A stretch of DNA of 48,982 nt, from contig OOHM01000001.1 in NCBI GenBank assembly GCA_900320405.1, positions 154,209-203,190 of the forward strand, written 5' to 3'. The first letter of the stretch is position 1, and each line of letters opens with the position of its first letter. Shown in pieces: positions 41,511-47,952 of this stretch. Under the pieces are notes generated by a model. It searched no databases and was not told the DNA's origin. It saw only the letters and a program-made list of their open reading frames with translations. Both the position numbers and the translations under genes were made by a program. Origin of the DNA: an uncultured Pseudomonadota bacterium (GTDB taxonomy: Bacteria; Pseudomonadota; Alphaproteobacteria; Rs-D84).

Positions 41511-42434
41511 ATGACAAGGTGTCCGTTATTTTCCATATGTGGCGGTTGCCGATACGATTTTACAGATGCGGGTTATCGCGAAGAAAAAATCAAATTGATT
41601 GATGATTGGGAATTGTCATTCGAACCGTTTTGGACGGACGCCGGATGTCGTCGCCGCGGCGACTTTGCATTTGCAGACGGCAAATTCGGATTTTTTGAAC
41701 GCGGAACAAAAAATATAGTGCCGGTCACGCATTGCCCGAACTTGATGCCAAAAATAAACGATATATTGCCAAAGATTGCAAAATTGCCGTGGTCTGGCGC
41801 GGGGTCTGCATTGGTGACACTGTGCGAAAATGGAATTGATTTGGCGATTGTGTCAAATGTTTCGTACTTTTCGCGCGAATTCAAAAATGCAGTGGAAAAA
41901 TTGGGGTTGGTGCGTGTCACGTGGAATGGTGGGGTTGTGTGTCAACGCGATATTCCGCGAATTCGTTTTGGCGATACGGTTGTCGATTACCCGGTTGGCG
42001 CGTTTTTGCAACCGACGGTGGAAAGCGAACACGCAATGCGTAAATTTGTGGTCGAACATGCCGCGGGCGCAAAGCATATCGCAGATTTGTTCTGTGGTAT
42101 AGGGAATTTTACATACGCATTGGGCGCCGATGGTTTTGATATTGTGGGTACGGGTGTTAAACGTGATTTATTCAAGAAACCACTGACGGCAAAAATGTTA
42201 AACAGTTACGATTTGGTGGTAATGGACCCGCCACGCGCCGGGGCCGAGGCGCAATGTCGCGAATTGGCGGCGTCCCGTGTACCGAAAATAATTTATGTTT
42301 CGTGTAATCCAAATTCGTTGCGCCGTGATATGCACATTTTAACATCCGCGGGATATAAAATAACAGACATCGCGGCGTTCGACCAATTCGTTGGTTCACC
42401 ACATTGGGAATTGGCGGTTGTGTTTGAGAAATAA
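41511..42434 (+). CDS. RNA (uracil-5-)methyltransferase, TrmA/RlmD family
   Basis: 307 residues. N-terminal iron-sulphur Cys: C4 ... C10-GGC13 and a later THCPN, as in RlmD/RlmC-type enzymes; the usual TRAM domain is missing, as in short forms. DLFCGIGNFTYAL is motif I, DPPRAG motif IV, and YVSCNPNSLRRDM holds the nucleophilic Cys. Methylates U in tRNA or 23S rRNA; which site cannot be told. It follows the barrel operon with a small gap and precedes the convergent sRNA. Confidence 0.9.
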   Translation: MTRCPLFSICGGCRYDFTDAGYREEKIKLIDDWELSFEPFWTDAGCRRRGDFAFADGKFGFFERGTKNIVPVTHCPNLMPKINDILPKIAKLPWSGAGSALVTLCENGIDLAIVSNVSYFSREFKNAVEKLGLVRVTWNGGVVCQRDIPRIRFGDTVVDYPVGAFLQPTVESEHAMRKFVVEHAAGAKHIADLFCGIGNFTYALGADGFDIVGTGVKRDLFKKPLTAKMLNSYDLVVMDPPRAGAEAQCRELAASRVPKIIYVSCNPNSLRRDMHILTSAGYKITDIAAFDQFVGSPHWELAVVFEK

Positions 42435-42444
42435 TTCGATAAAC

Positions 42445-42633
42445 AAAAAAGCACCGCCGTTGCCGGCGGTGTTTCCGAATGCCCTGAAAGGAAGGAAAGG
42501 AGAAAAAGAAATGGGCATTCTAAACTTGGTTGGGGTCCAAAGTCCAGAGGAGAGAGAATGTAGGAGGGAGTCTGGAATCTCTGGGCCCCACAGACATTTA
42601 AGTGTCCGGTCGCCGGGTTTTGCCCCTTTGACG
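42445..42633 (-). ncRNA. Candidate sRNA with two anti-Shine-Dalgarno loops
   Basis: A consensus promoter (42668-42640) and a strong terminator bound a transcript of about 190 nt with no good ORF. From its 5' end it holds a CCGG-CGA-CCGG stem, a GACA/TGTC stem, then hairpin I (42532-42548 with 42571-42589) with a 22-nt loop CTCCCTCCTACATTCTCTCT plus CC. Hairpin II has a perfect 8-bp stem (GAATGCCC / GGGCATTC, 42477-42484 and 42513-42520) with a 28-nt loop holding TTTCTCCTTTCCTTCC. Hairpin III is the terminator (42452-42471, T run at 42450-42445). CUCCUUU in loop II is the exact complement of AAAGGAG, so the RNA could mask ribosome sites, as cuckoo-type alphaproteobacterial sRNAs do. Known family membership is untested. 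Confidence 0.75.
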
Positions 42634-42639
42634 AATCGA

Positions 42640-42668
42640 AATATAATACAATCAAAAGCGTTTGTCAA
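42640..42668 (-). promoter_or_regulatory. sRNA promoter
   Basis: Minus strand TTGACA (42668-42663), 17-bp spacer, TATATT (42645-42640). Two further TTGACA copies lie upstream (42681-42676, 42698-42693), 13 and 17 bp apart. Confidence 0.75.
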
Positions 42669-42711
42669 GTGTTTTTGTCAAAATATTTTTTGTGTCAAAT
42701 TAAACCCCTTA

Positions 42712-42725
42712 ATTTCCTAGGAAAT
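42712..42725. promoter_or_regulatory. Palindromic operator candidate
   Basis: ATTTCCTAGGAAAT is a perfect 14-bp palindrome in the divergent spacer between the sRNA promoter and the HTH gene, about 45 bp from the -35 of the sRNA. The HTH protein 42786-43034 could bind it. A candidate promoter for that gene is TTGCCC-N17-TAAAAT at 42733-42761. Confidence 0.5.
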
Positions 42726-42785
42726 GGTGCTTGTTGCCCAACCTGAAACCAGAGAATAAAATTTCGGTATATGAAGGGGGAAAAT

Positions 42786-43034
42786 ATGACACACGAAGAT
42801 ATTTGGCGCGCCATTGAAAAATTCGCAACCGAGCACGGAATGTCGTGTTCCGGCCTTGCGCGATGCAGTGGTCTGGACCCAACAACATTTAACAAAAGCA
42901 AACGTTGGACCAAAGAAGGCCAGCCACGTTGGCCATCCACCAACAGTATTTCCAAGATTTTGTCTTCGACCGGTTCGTCCATCCAGGATTTTACGAAATT
43001 TGTGGATGAAAACGATAAAAATCGAATCGGATAG
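42786..43034 (+). CDS. Small HTH regulator (S24-repressor-like N-terminus only)
   Basis: 82 residues. DIWRAIEKFATEHGMSCSGLARCSGLDPTTFNKSKRW and RWPSTNSISKILSSTGSSI match the N-terminal HTH of alphaproteobacterial S24/LexA-like repressors (GLxPSxLARxAGLDPTTFNKSKR...WPSxxSIxKxL). The usual self-cleaving peptidase domain is absent and the protein stops soon after the HTH. AAGGGGG 6 nt before the ATG. It is divergent from the sRNA and has a palindrome in between. Confidence 0.8.
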   Translation: MTHEDIWRAIEKFATEHGMSCSGLARCSGLDPTTFNKSKRWTKEGQPRWPSTNSISKILSSTGSSIQDFTKFVDENDKNRIG

Positions 43035-43059
43035 GGGCAAAATAGGCCTCTCGACAGCC

Positions 43060-43099
43060 AGCCGGTGTGCGGAACGCGTGCCGGCTTATTCTTTTTTTT
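43060..43099 (+). terminator. Terminator after the HTH gene
   Basis: AGCCGG / CCGGCT extended by GC and wobble pairs around a GAA loop, followed by an 8-T run (43092-43099). Confidence 0.8.
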
Positions 43100-43136
43100 A
43101 TTGGACAGGCCGCAAATGATTGTTTATTCTGTACAT

Positions 43137-43556
43137 ATGTTGACCGGTCTAAGGATTTTTACATCTGACCCGTATTGGCGGGGTATTGTCGCGGATTTGA
43201 ACGCCGTGGTCGTTGATGATGCGAATTACGCGGATGTGGATTTGGATTCTTTGGACGTGCATATACCGGTGGCACCGTTAGAATTAAAATCAACCATAAT
43301 TTCTGCATTGGATGATACCAAGGTTTTAGTGTCTGTGTTTGGCCATCCCGTTGATTTATCCCCGATACAACGGAATATTGTTGTACGCCTTAAAAAAAGT
43401 GGTGGTATGACGGCGGATGAATTAAAGGTGGCGTTGGGGTATGCGCGTGACACGACAACACACACGGTTGATACGGCGATATATGGTTTAAGAAAACTGT
43501 TCGGTCGGGATTTTATAATAAACGAAAACGGAATATTCAAAATTGGCGGGATATAA
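43137..43556 (+). CDS. Winged-helix (OmpR/PhoB-type) regulator-like protein
   Basis: 139 residues from ATG 43137. The C-terminal 65 residues (LSPIQRNIVVRLKKSGG, TTTHTVDTAIYGLRKLFGRD, FIINENGIFKIGGI) are the trans_reg_C winged helix. The N-terminal 70 residues look like a shortened receiver without a clear phosphoacceptor pattern. A TATTCT box at 43125-43130 with TTGGAC at 43101 places transcription start on the ATG, so the mRNA is probably leaderless; an earlier ATG at 43116 is upstream of that. The 3' end overlaps birA by 14 bp. Confidence 0.7.
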   Translation: MLTGLRIFTSDPYWRGIVADLNAVVVDDANYADVDLDSLDVHIPVAPLELKSTIISALDDTKVLVSVFGHPVDLSPIQRNIVVRLKKSGGMTADELKVALGYARDTTTHTVDTAIYGLRKLFGRDFIINENGIFKIGGI

Positions 43557-44208
43557 AGTATTGTCTTTTGATAAAATATCCAGTACCCAGACCTATGCGC
43601 ATGATATGGTCGCGGGCGGCACGGCGGTTGATCATACGATAATTTGTGCGGCCGCGCAATACGCGGGGCGCGGGCGTTATCGCCGGAAATGGGTTTCTCA
43701 CCACGGTAATTTGTATGCAAGTTTTATTTTCCGTTCACCGGAACGCGACCCGCGTTTGTCCTATACGGTTGCGGTTGCAATTGTTGATACATTGGCATCT
43801 TACGGAATTAACGCAACAATAAAGTGGCCCAATGATATATTGTTGGATGGTAAAAAGGTTGCAGGTGTTCTCATAGAATATGCGGGGCGATTCGTTATTG
43901 TGGGAATTGGAATTAATGTACATTCGAATCCAACGGTGGATGAATATAAAACAACTAAATTGGATAAATATGCAGATATAGAAATACAGGATTTACTGGC
44001 GCGGTTGGCAAAAAAATTAGACAAATGGATGGGCGCAGAATTCGATTCGGTGCGACGCTGTTGGATGGAATCTGCGGCGGGGTTAAATGGTATGGTCAAG
44101 TATCGTGGCGAAATGGTCGAATTGATTGGTATAAATGACAGTGGTGCATTGGTTGTTCGTCGCGCATCAGAATATTTTTTGGTTCATGGTGATGAAATTC
44201 TTATGTGA
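43543..44208 (+). CDS. birA: Biotin-[acetyl-CoA-carboxylase] ligase
   Basis: 221 residues. GRGRYRRKW (42-50) is the biotinyl-AMP loop, KWPNDIL (94-100) and KVAGVLIE (105-112) the catalytic core, GIGINV the following strand. Attaches biotin to acetyl-CoA carboxylase. It lacks the N-terminal HTH of E. coli BirA, so it is a mono-functional, Class I ligase. The only early start is TTG at 43543 (TTGGCGGGA), inside the end of the wHTH gene, so translation is probably coupled. Ends before the phage-like module. Confidence 0.92.
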   Translation: MAGYKVLSFDKISSTQTYAHDMVAGGTAVDHTIICAAAQYAGRGRYRRKWVSHHGNLYASFIFRSPERDPRLSYTVAVAIVDTLASYGINATIKWPNDILLDGKKVAGVLIEYAGRFVIVGIGINVHSNPTVDEYKTTKLDKYADIEIQDLLARLAKKLDKWMGAEFDSVRRCWMESAAGLNGMVKYRGEMVELIGINDSGALVVRRASEYFLVHGDEILM

Positions 44209-44245
44209 TGAACACCCGGGATTTTCGGCGTTTTTTATAAAATAC

Positions 44246-44274
44246 TTGACTTTTGATGCGATTTGTGATACCAT
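44246..44274 (+). promoter_or_regulatory. Promoter of the virion module
   Basis: TTGACT (44246-44251), 17-bp spacer, TACCAT (44269-44274). Transcription should start near 44281, only 20 nt before the first of two terminators. Confidence 0.65.
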
Positions 44275-44300
44275 AACAACTATCAAAAGAGGAATTTGTG

Positions 44301-44350
44301 TTCACACATTGGTGTGAATTTTTTTATGCCGCATATCTGTGCGGTTTTTT
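44301..44350 (+). terminator. Tandem terminators between promoter and first virion gene
   Basis: TTCACAC-ATTG-GTGTGAA with seven Ts (44301-44325), then CCGCA-TATCTG-TGCGG with six Ts (44329-44350). Both lie in the leader, 23 nt before the first virion gene, an attenuator-like arrangement. Without read-through only RNAs of about 45-70 nt would form. Confidence 0.8.
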
Positions 44351-44372
44351 CTTTGCATAAAAAGGAATAGAT

Positions 44373-44780
44373 ATGAATATGGCAATAACCGCCCAAAGCG
44401 ACACAATGATGTTGGCGCATCGTATCGCGCATATTGTTTATGCAGAAACACACGCATATTCGTTAAGGGTGGTTGAAGCATTAAACTCTATGATTTCGAA
44501 TCGCGCAAAAAAAAATAATATGAAAATCGATGATGTTATATCTGATTCGATTCTGTTCGAATCTTTGAATAATGATTCGGTGCGCCACCATGATTTATAT
44601 GTCGATTCGAATCGTCCAGATTTTCAAATGTGTGTGCGCGTGGCGATTCGTATGTTGCATGGTAATTTACCAGATATGTGTCGCGGCGCAACAATGTTTC
44701 ATCGTAGTGATTTATTGCCACATTGGGCAATCGCACGTGGATACATTGCGGATATAGATGGAATTTTATTTTACACATAA
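44373..44780 (+). CDS. SleB-family cell-wall hydrolase (phage lysin candidate)
   Basis: 135 residues. AHRIAHIVYAETHAYSLRVV (Glu25 as the likely catalytic acid), SMISNRA, and GATMFHRSDLLPHWA then IDGILFYT follow the Hydrolase_2/SleB layout (xIYxEAxGES...NR...GATxFY...PxWA...FY). Cleaves peptidoglycan, so in this context lysis or DNA injection. No signal peptide. AAGGAA 5 nt before the ATG. First gene of the module. Confidence 0.75.
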   Translation: MNMAITAQSDTMMLAHRIAHIVYAETHAYSLRVVEALNSMISNRAKKNNMKIDDVISDSILFESLNNDSVRHHDLYVDSNRPDFQMCVRVAIRMLHGNLPDMCRGATMFHRSDLLPHWAIARGYIADIDGILFYT

Positions 44781-44794
44781 CCCCGGGGTTTTAT

Positions 44795-44983
44795 ATGAGC
44801 AAATTTATTAAGGGTGGTTTTTTGGCGAATCGCAAAATACAAATAATGACCGGTGTAGGAATTATATCTGCGGTCGCGACATATTTGGTTGGTGATTCTG
44901 ATTTGTTCGCGCTGATTCAGGCATTAATTGCGGTTGGCGGAGTATATATGTTGCATAAATCAAAACAAAACAAAGGAAAATAA
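44795..44983 (+). CDS. Holin candidate (two TM segments)
   Basis: 62 residues from ATG 44795. A basic N-terminus (MSKFIKGGFLANRK), TM1 IQIMTGVGIISAVATYLV, a short loop GDSDLF, TM2 ALIQALIAVGGVYML, then a basic tail (HKSKQNKGK). Size, topology and position directly after a lysin fit a class II holin. Overlaps none; the scaffold gene begins 1 nt after its stop. Confidence 0.65.
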   Translation: MSKFIKGGFLANRKIQIMTGVGIISAVATYLVGDSDLFALIQALIAVGGVYMLHKSKQNKGK

Positions 44984-44984
44984 T

Positions 44985-45641
44985 ATGGAAAATATACCAG
45001 AAAAATTTCGTCGTGAAGACGGAACATTAAATACGGATGCACTTATAAAATCTTATACAGAATTGGAAAAGAAAATTGGAACAATGATTTCTGTGCCCGA
45101 TGAAAATTCTGACGAATCATCTGTGGGCCGCTTTCGCCGGGCGATTGGCGTGCCGGAAACGCCGGATGAATATCCACACAATGAAATGTTTGATGATGAA
45201 AATGTACGCCAAGAATTTCATAAAATTGGTTTAACAAAAAAACAAGTTGAAAAAATTTATGACATCGCACAAAAATTTTTATCACCCGTTGTTGATGAAA
45301 TTTTATCTGTGGAACAAGAATCAAATGCAATGTCTGAATTGAAAAAAATTTTTGGCAGTGATGAAAAAATGTATGACGCATTTGTCGCAATTAAATCATT
45401 TGGTGAACGATTTTTGCCCGCCGACGCATTTAATGAACTGTGCTCTACACCCCAGGGAATTCAAGGTGTGTACAAGATGATGCAATCAATGGAACCAACC
45501 GTGCAAACAGATTCATCGGATGTAAAAATTTTATCTGATAATGATTTACGACGTATGATGCGCGATCCAAAATATTGGCGCGATCATGATGCGGAGTATG
45601 TTCGCAAAATTGAAAACGGATTCAAAAAATTATATTCATAA
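44985..45641 (+). CDS. Scaffold / capsid assembly protein
   Basis: 218 residues, acidic and helical, no TM. GTLNTDALIKSYTELEKKIG, then VPETPDEYPH, the long helix EFHKIGLTKKQVEKIYDIAQ and a C-terminal basic hairpin (RDPKYWRDHDAEYVRKIENG, FKKLYS) are typical of podovirus scaffolding proteins (T7 gp9-like), where the last helices bind capsid. Strong site AAAGGAAA. Placed before the capsid, with the histone-like gene between. Confidence 0.75.
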   Translation: MENIPEKFRREDGTLNTDALIKSYTELEKKIGTMISVPDENSDESSVGRFRRAIGVPETPDEYPHNEMFDDENVRQEFHKIGLTKKQVEKIYDIAQKFLSPVVDEILSVEQESNAMSELKKIFGSDEKMYDAFVAIKSFGERFLPADAFNELCSTPQGIQGVYKMMQSMEPTVQTDSSDVKILSDNDLRRMMRDPKYWRDHDAEYVRKIENGFKKLYS

Positions 45642-45757
45642 TGAATTTTTTTTATAAAAAATAACTTTTCTTCTTTACTAATTTTTTTCTTTAATATAAA
45701 ATATAAAACAAGAACAAAAAGAATTTGTTCTATCCAAAAAAATAAAAGGAGAGAAGA

Positions 45758-46060
45758 ATGGCATTCACATTCTTGAAAACTGCGGCAAAGAAACCTGCTG
45801 CGAAAAAACCTGCTGCCAAGAAACCGGCGGCAAAGAAACCGGCCGTGAAAAAACCGGCTGCTAAGAAACCGGCGGCAAAGAAAGTTGCTGCGAAAAAACC
45901 TGCTGCAAAAAAAGTAGCGGTTAAAAAAGTTGCTGCGAAAAAACCGGTTGCAAAAAAAGCTGCGGTTAAAAAAGTCGCTGCAAAAAAACCGGTTGCAAAG
46001 AAAGTTGCAAAGAAACCGGTTGCGAAAAAAGCATGTGCAAAATGCACCAAGAAAAAATAA
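45758..46060 (+). CDS. Lysine/alanine-rich histone H1-like protein
   Basis: 100 residues: after MAFTFLKT come about 17 [10 protein letters not shown]-type units ([14 protein letters not shown]...), ending [11 protein letters not shown] with two cysteines. Similar to the H1-like tails of HctB/AlgR-type bacterial proteins, which wrap DNA. Strong site AAAAGGAGAG 5 nt before ATG. It has a 116-nt AT-rich spacer before it and its own two terminators, so expression is separate from capsid. Strand and frame are supported by the ribosome site; the antisense Phe/Ala-rich frame is a shadow. In a virion cluster it could condense packaged DNA. Confidence 0.85.
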   Translation: MAFTFLKTAAKKPAAKKPAAKKPAAKKPAVKKPAAKKPAAKKVAAKKPAAKKVAVKKVAAKKPVAKKAAVKKVAAKKPVAKKVAKKPVAKKACAKCTKKK

Positions 46061-46078
46061 TGGTTTCGCATAAAAGAT

Positions 46079-46105
46079 AAAAATGCCCGCAGCGCGGGCA
46101 TTTTT
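46079..46105. terminator. Terminator after the H1-like gene
   Basis: AAAAATGCCCGC / GCGGGCATTTTT, 12 pairs, T run both ways. Confidence 0.85.
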
Positions 46106-46118
46106 AATTATGAAAAAT

Positions 46119-46151
46119 TTCAGTCAGATTTTTTGTCTGACTGAATTTTTT
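46119..46151 (+). terminator. Second terminator before capsid
   Basis: TTCAGTCAGA / TCTGACTGAA with a T-rich loop, then six Ts. Directly after it TCCAC-ATT-GTGGA (46160-46172) is a further short palindrome. Confidence 0.75.
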
Positions 46152-46283
46152 CCTTGGACAATCCACATTGTGGACCCGTTTGAATTTATTTTCGGCGCCG
46201 CGTGCGGCATAACCATAAATAAATTTTGGTTGGACGATAATGATTCGTCTGGGTTTTAATATTGAATAACAAAAGGAATAATA

Positions 46284-47102
46284 ATGTCTGTTTCCATAGA
46301 TCAAGTTTTTGTAAAACAATTCGAAGCGGATGTACACCTTGCGTACCAACAGATGGGAACAAAACTGCGTTCCACCATTCGCAGCAAATCAGGTGTTGTT
46401 GGTGCATCTACAACTTTTCAAAAAATAGGCAAGGGCACAGCCAGCACCAAATCGCGTCACGGTATTGTGCCAGTGATGAACCTGAATCATACCCCGGTAG
46501 AATGCACGTTGCAAGATTACTATGCGGGTGATTGGGTTGATGCATTGGATGAATTGAAAACCAATGTTGATGAACGTCGTGTTGTTGCGTCTGCGGGTGC
46601 ATACGCGTTGGGTCGTAAAACAGATGAATTAATTGTGACCGCGATGAATGGTGCAACCGCATATGTTGGTGATTATTCAACCGGCCTTACCAAAACATTG
46701 ATTTTAAGCGCGTTGGAAAAATTGAACGAAAAAGATGTTCCCGATGATGGTCGCAGATTCGCGGTTGTTGGCGTAAAGCAATGGAACGAATTGTTGGGTA
46801 TTACCGAATTTTCTTCGGCGGATTATGTCGGTGAAAATATGCCATTTATAAATGGATGCGAGGCCAGAAAATGGCTTGGTATCACATGGGTTATGTATAA
46901 CGATTTACCGCTTGCATCGTCAACACATCGTGATTGCTTTATATATCACGCGTCCAGTGTTGGTCATGCATGTGGCCAAGAAGTCAAAACCGATATCACA
47001 TGGCACGGTGAACGCGCCGCACATTTCATCAGTAACAGTATGTCCCAAGGGGCGGTTCTGATTGATAATGATGGCATAGTTCGTGTCAAATGCGGTGAAT
47101 AA
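46284..47102 (+). CDS. Major capsid protein (phage_capsid_2 / podovirus type)
   Basis: 272 residues. QFEADVHLAYQQMGTKLRST, then VPVMNLNHTPVECTLQDYYA, VDERRVVASAGAYALGRKTD and the C-terminal GHACGQEVKTDITWHGERAA match the non-lambda capsid family common in alphaproteobacterial podoviruses. AAAAGGAA 7 nt before ATG. The two terminators upstream imply a further promoter in 46150-46270, not securely seen. Confidence 0.85.
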   Translation: MSVSIDQVFVKQFEADVHLAYQQMGTKLRSTIRSKSGVVGASTTFQKIGKGTASTKSRHGIVPVMNLNHTPVECTLQDYYAGDWVDALDELKTNVDERRVVASAGAYALGRKTDELIVTAMNGATAYVGDYSTGLTKTLILSALEKLNEKDVPDDGRRFAVVGVKQWNELLGITEFSSADYVGENMPFINGCEARKWLGITWVMYNDLPLASSTHRDCFIYHASSVGHACGQEVKTDITWHGERAAHFISNSMSQGAVLIDNDGIVRVKCGE

Positions 47103-47126
47103 AACAAATAATCCAAGGGGTACAAA

Positions 47127-47357
47127 ATGGCTTTTCAAAATAAAAACTTATCAGTAATTGCATATGCCAATGGATTCACATTGTGGCATTATGCCGCCAA
47201 CGAAACATTGGCGACAATTACGGCAAGTGGTTACTTTAACGCGGTTAAAACATTGATGAATACCGGCGACATTGTATTGGTCAATGCATCCGATAAAACG
47301 TCAATCAAAAAAATTGCGGTTGGCGATGGTGCGGTTACAACCGCAACACTGGATTAA
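47127..47357 (+). CDS. Small virion-module protein (head decoration candidate)
   Basis: 76 residues: MAFQNKNLSVIAYANGFTLW, HYAANETLATITASGYFN, then DIVLVNASDKTSIKKIAVGD. A short beta-rich protein found after the capsid gene in many such clusters; role unknown, decoration or stabilising protein likely. Begins 24 nt after capsid. Ends 20 nt before a strong terminator. Confidence 0.75.
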   Translation: MAFQNKNLSVIAYANGFTLWHYAANETLATITASGYFNAVKTLMNTGDIVLVNASDKTSIKKIAVGDGAVTTATLD

Positions 47358-47376
47358 TTTCTTGTTTGTTTGAACC

Positions 47377-47404
47377 AAAGGGGTCAATGTTGACCCCTTT
47401 TTTT
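47377..47404 (+). terminator. Terminator after the capsid pair
   Basis: AAAGGGGTCA-ATGT-TGACCCCTTT followed by a T run to 47404. Confidence 0.85.
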
Positions 47405-47418
47405 CTTGGGGGAAAAAG

Positions 47419-47937
47419 ATGCTTACAAAAATAGATTTATGTTCAATGGCGTTGTTAAAGTTGGGTGAGAATCCAATTCAATCTTTGTCAGATGATACAA
47501 CGGCCGCAAAATTGGGGCGCACATTGATAGATTTCGTAATAGATACTTTATTGGCAATGCACCCGTGGCGATTCGCATGCCATACATATACGGTTGTTAA
47601 AGATGAAAATGGTGATTTGAATATTCCACCGGATGTTTTGCGTATTATTAAAACAAATGCACGCGTGATAGAAAATAAAATTATATCAGATTCATCATCT
47701 GTGGAACTGGTGGCGATTCGTCGCGTTTCGCCAAACGATTTTCCAAGTTATTTCGCATCTGTGGTTGCAACAAAATTGGCAATGGAATTTTGCATACCGT
47801 TGACATCGGACCAAACCGTATTCAGAACATTGGTTGCGTTATATGAAACAGAATTACAAACTGCAAAATTTATAGACAGTACAACCTCGATAAATCCTGC
47901 AATAGAAAACTTTTCGTTGTTGGACAGTCGCTTTTAA
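47419..47937 (+). CDS. Tail tubular A-like / head-tail adaptor protein
   Basis: 172 residues. MLTKIDLCSMALLKLGENPI, QSLSDDTTAAKLGRTLIDFV, LLAMHPWRFACHT and the later VSPNDFPSYFASVVATKLA match T7 gp11-like adaptors (ALxxLG..I.S..D....A......D....LL..xPWxFA). Good site GGGGG with AAAGATG spacing. Followed 15 nt later by the gp12-like gene. Confidence 0.8.
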   Translation: MLTKIDLCSMALLKLGENPIQSLSDDTTAAKLGRTLIDFVIDTLLAMHPWRFACHTYTVVKDENGDLNIPPDVLRIIKTNARVIENKIISDSSSVELVAIRRVSPNDFPSYFASVVATKLAMEFCIPLTSDQTVFRTLVALYETELQTAKFIDSTTSINPAIENFSLLDSRF

Positions 47938-47952
47938 TATTGGGGGATAGGT

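Noticed and set aside
42391..42720. Frames on both strands across the sRNA (109 and 90 codons)
   Set aside because: They run through stems and terminator of the sRNA and encode no domain; the plus-strand AAAGGAG-ATG there is the complement of the sRNA loop.
44465..44560. The K/N-rich middle of the lysin as a frameshifted gene
   Set aside because: Reading frame and SleB motifs continue on both sides, so it is an ordinary loop.
45730..46101. Phe/Ala-rich 123-codon minus frame
   Set aside because: Antisense of the lysine/alanine repeat gene; low complexity, no ribosome site.
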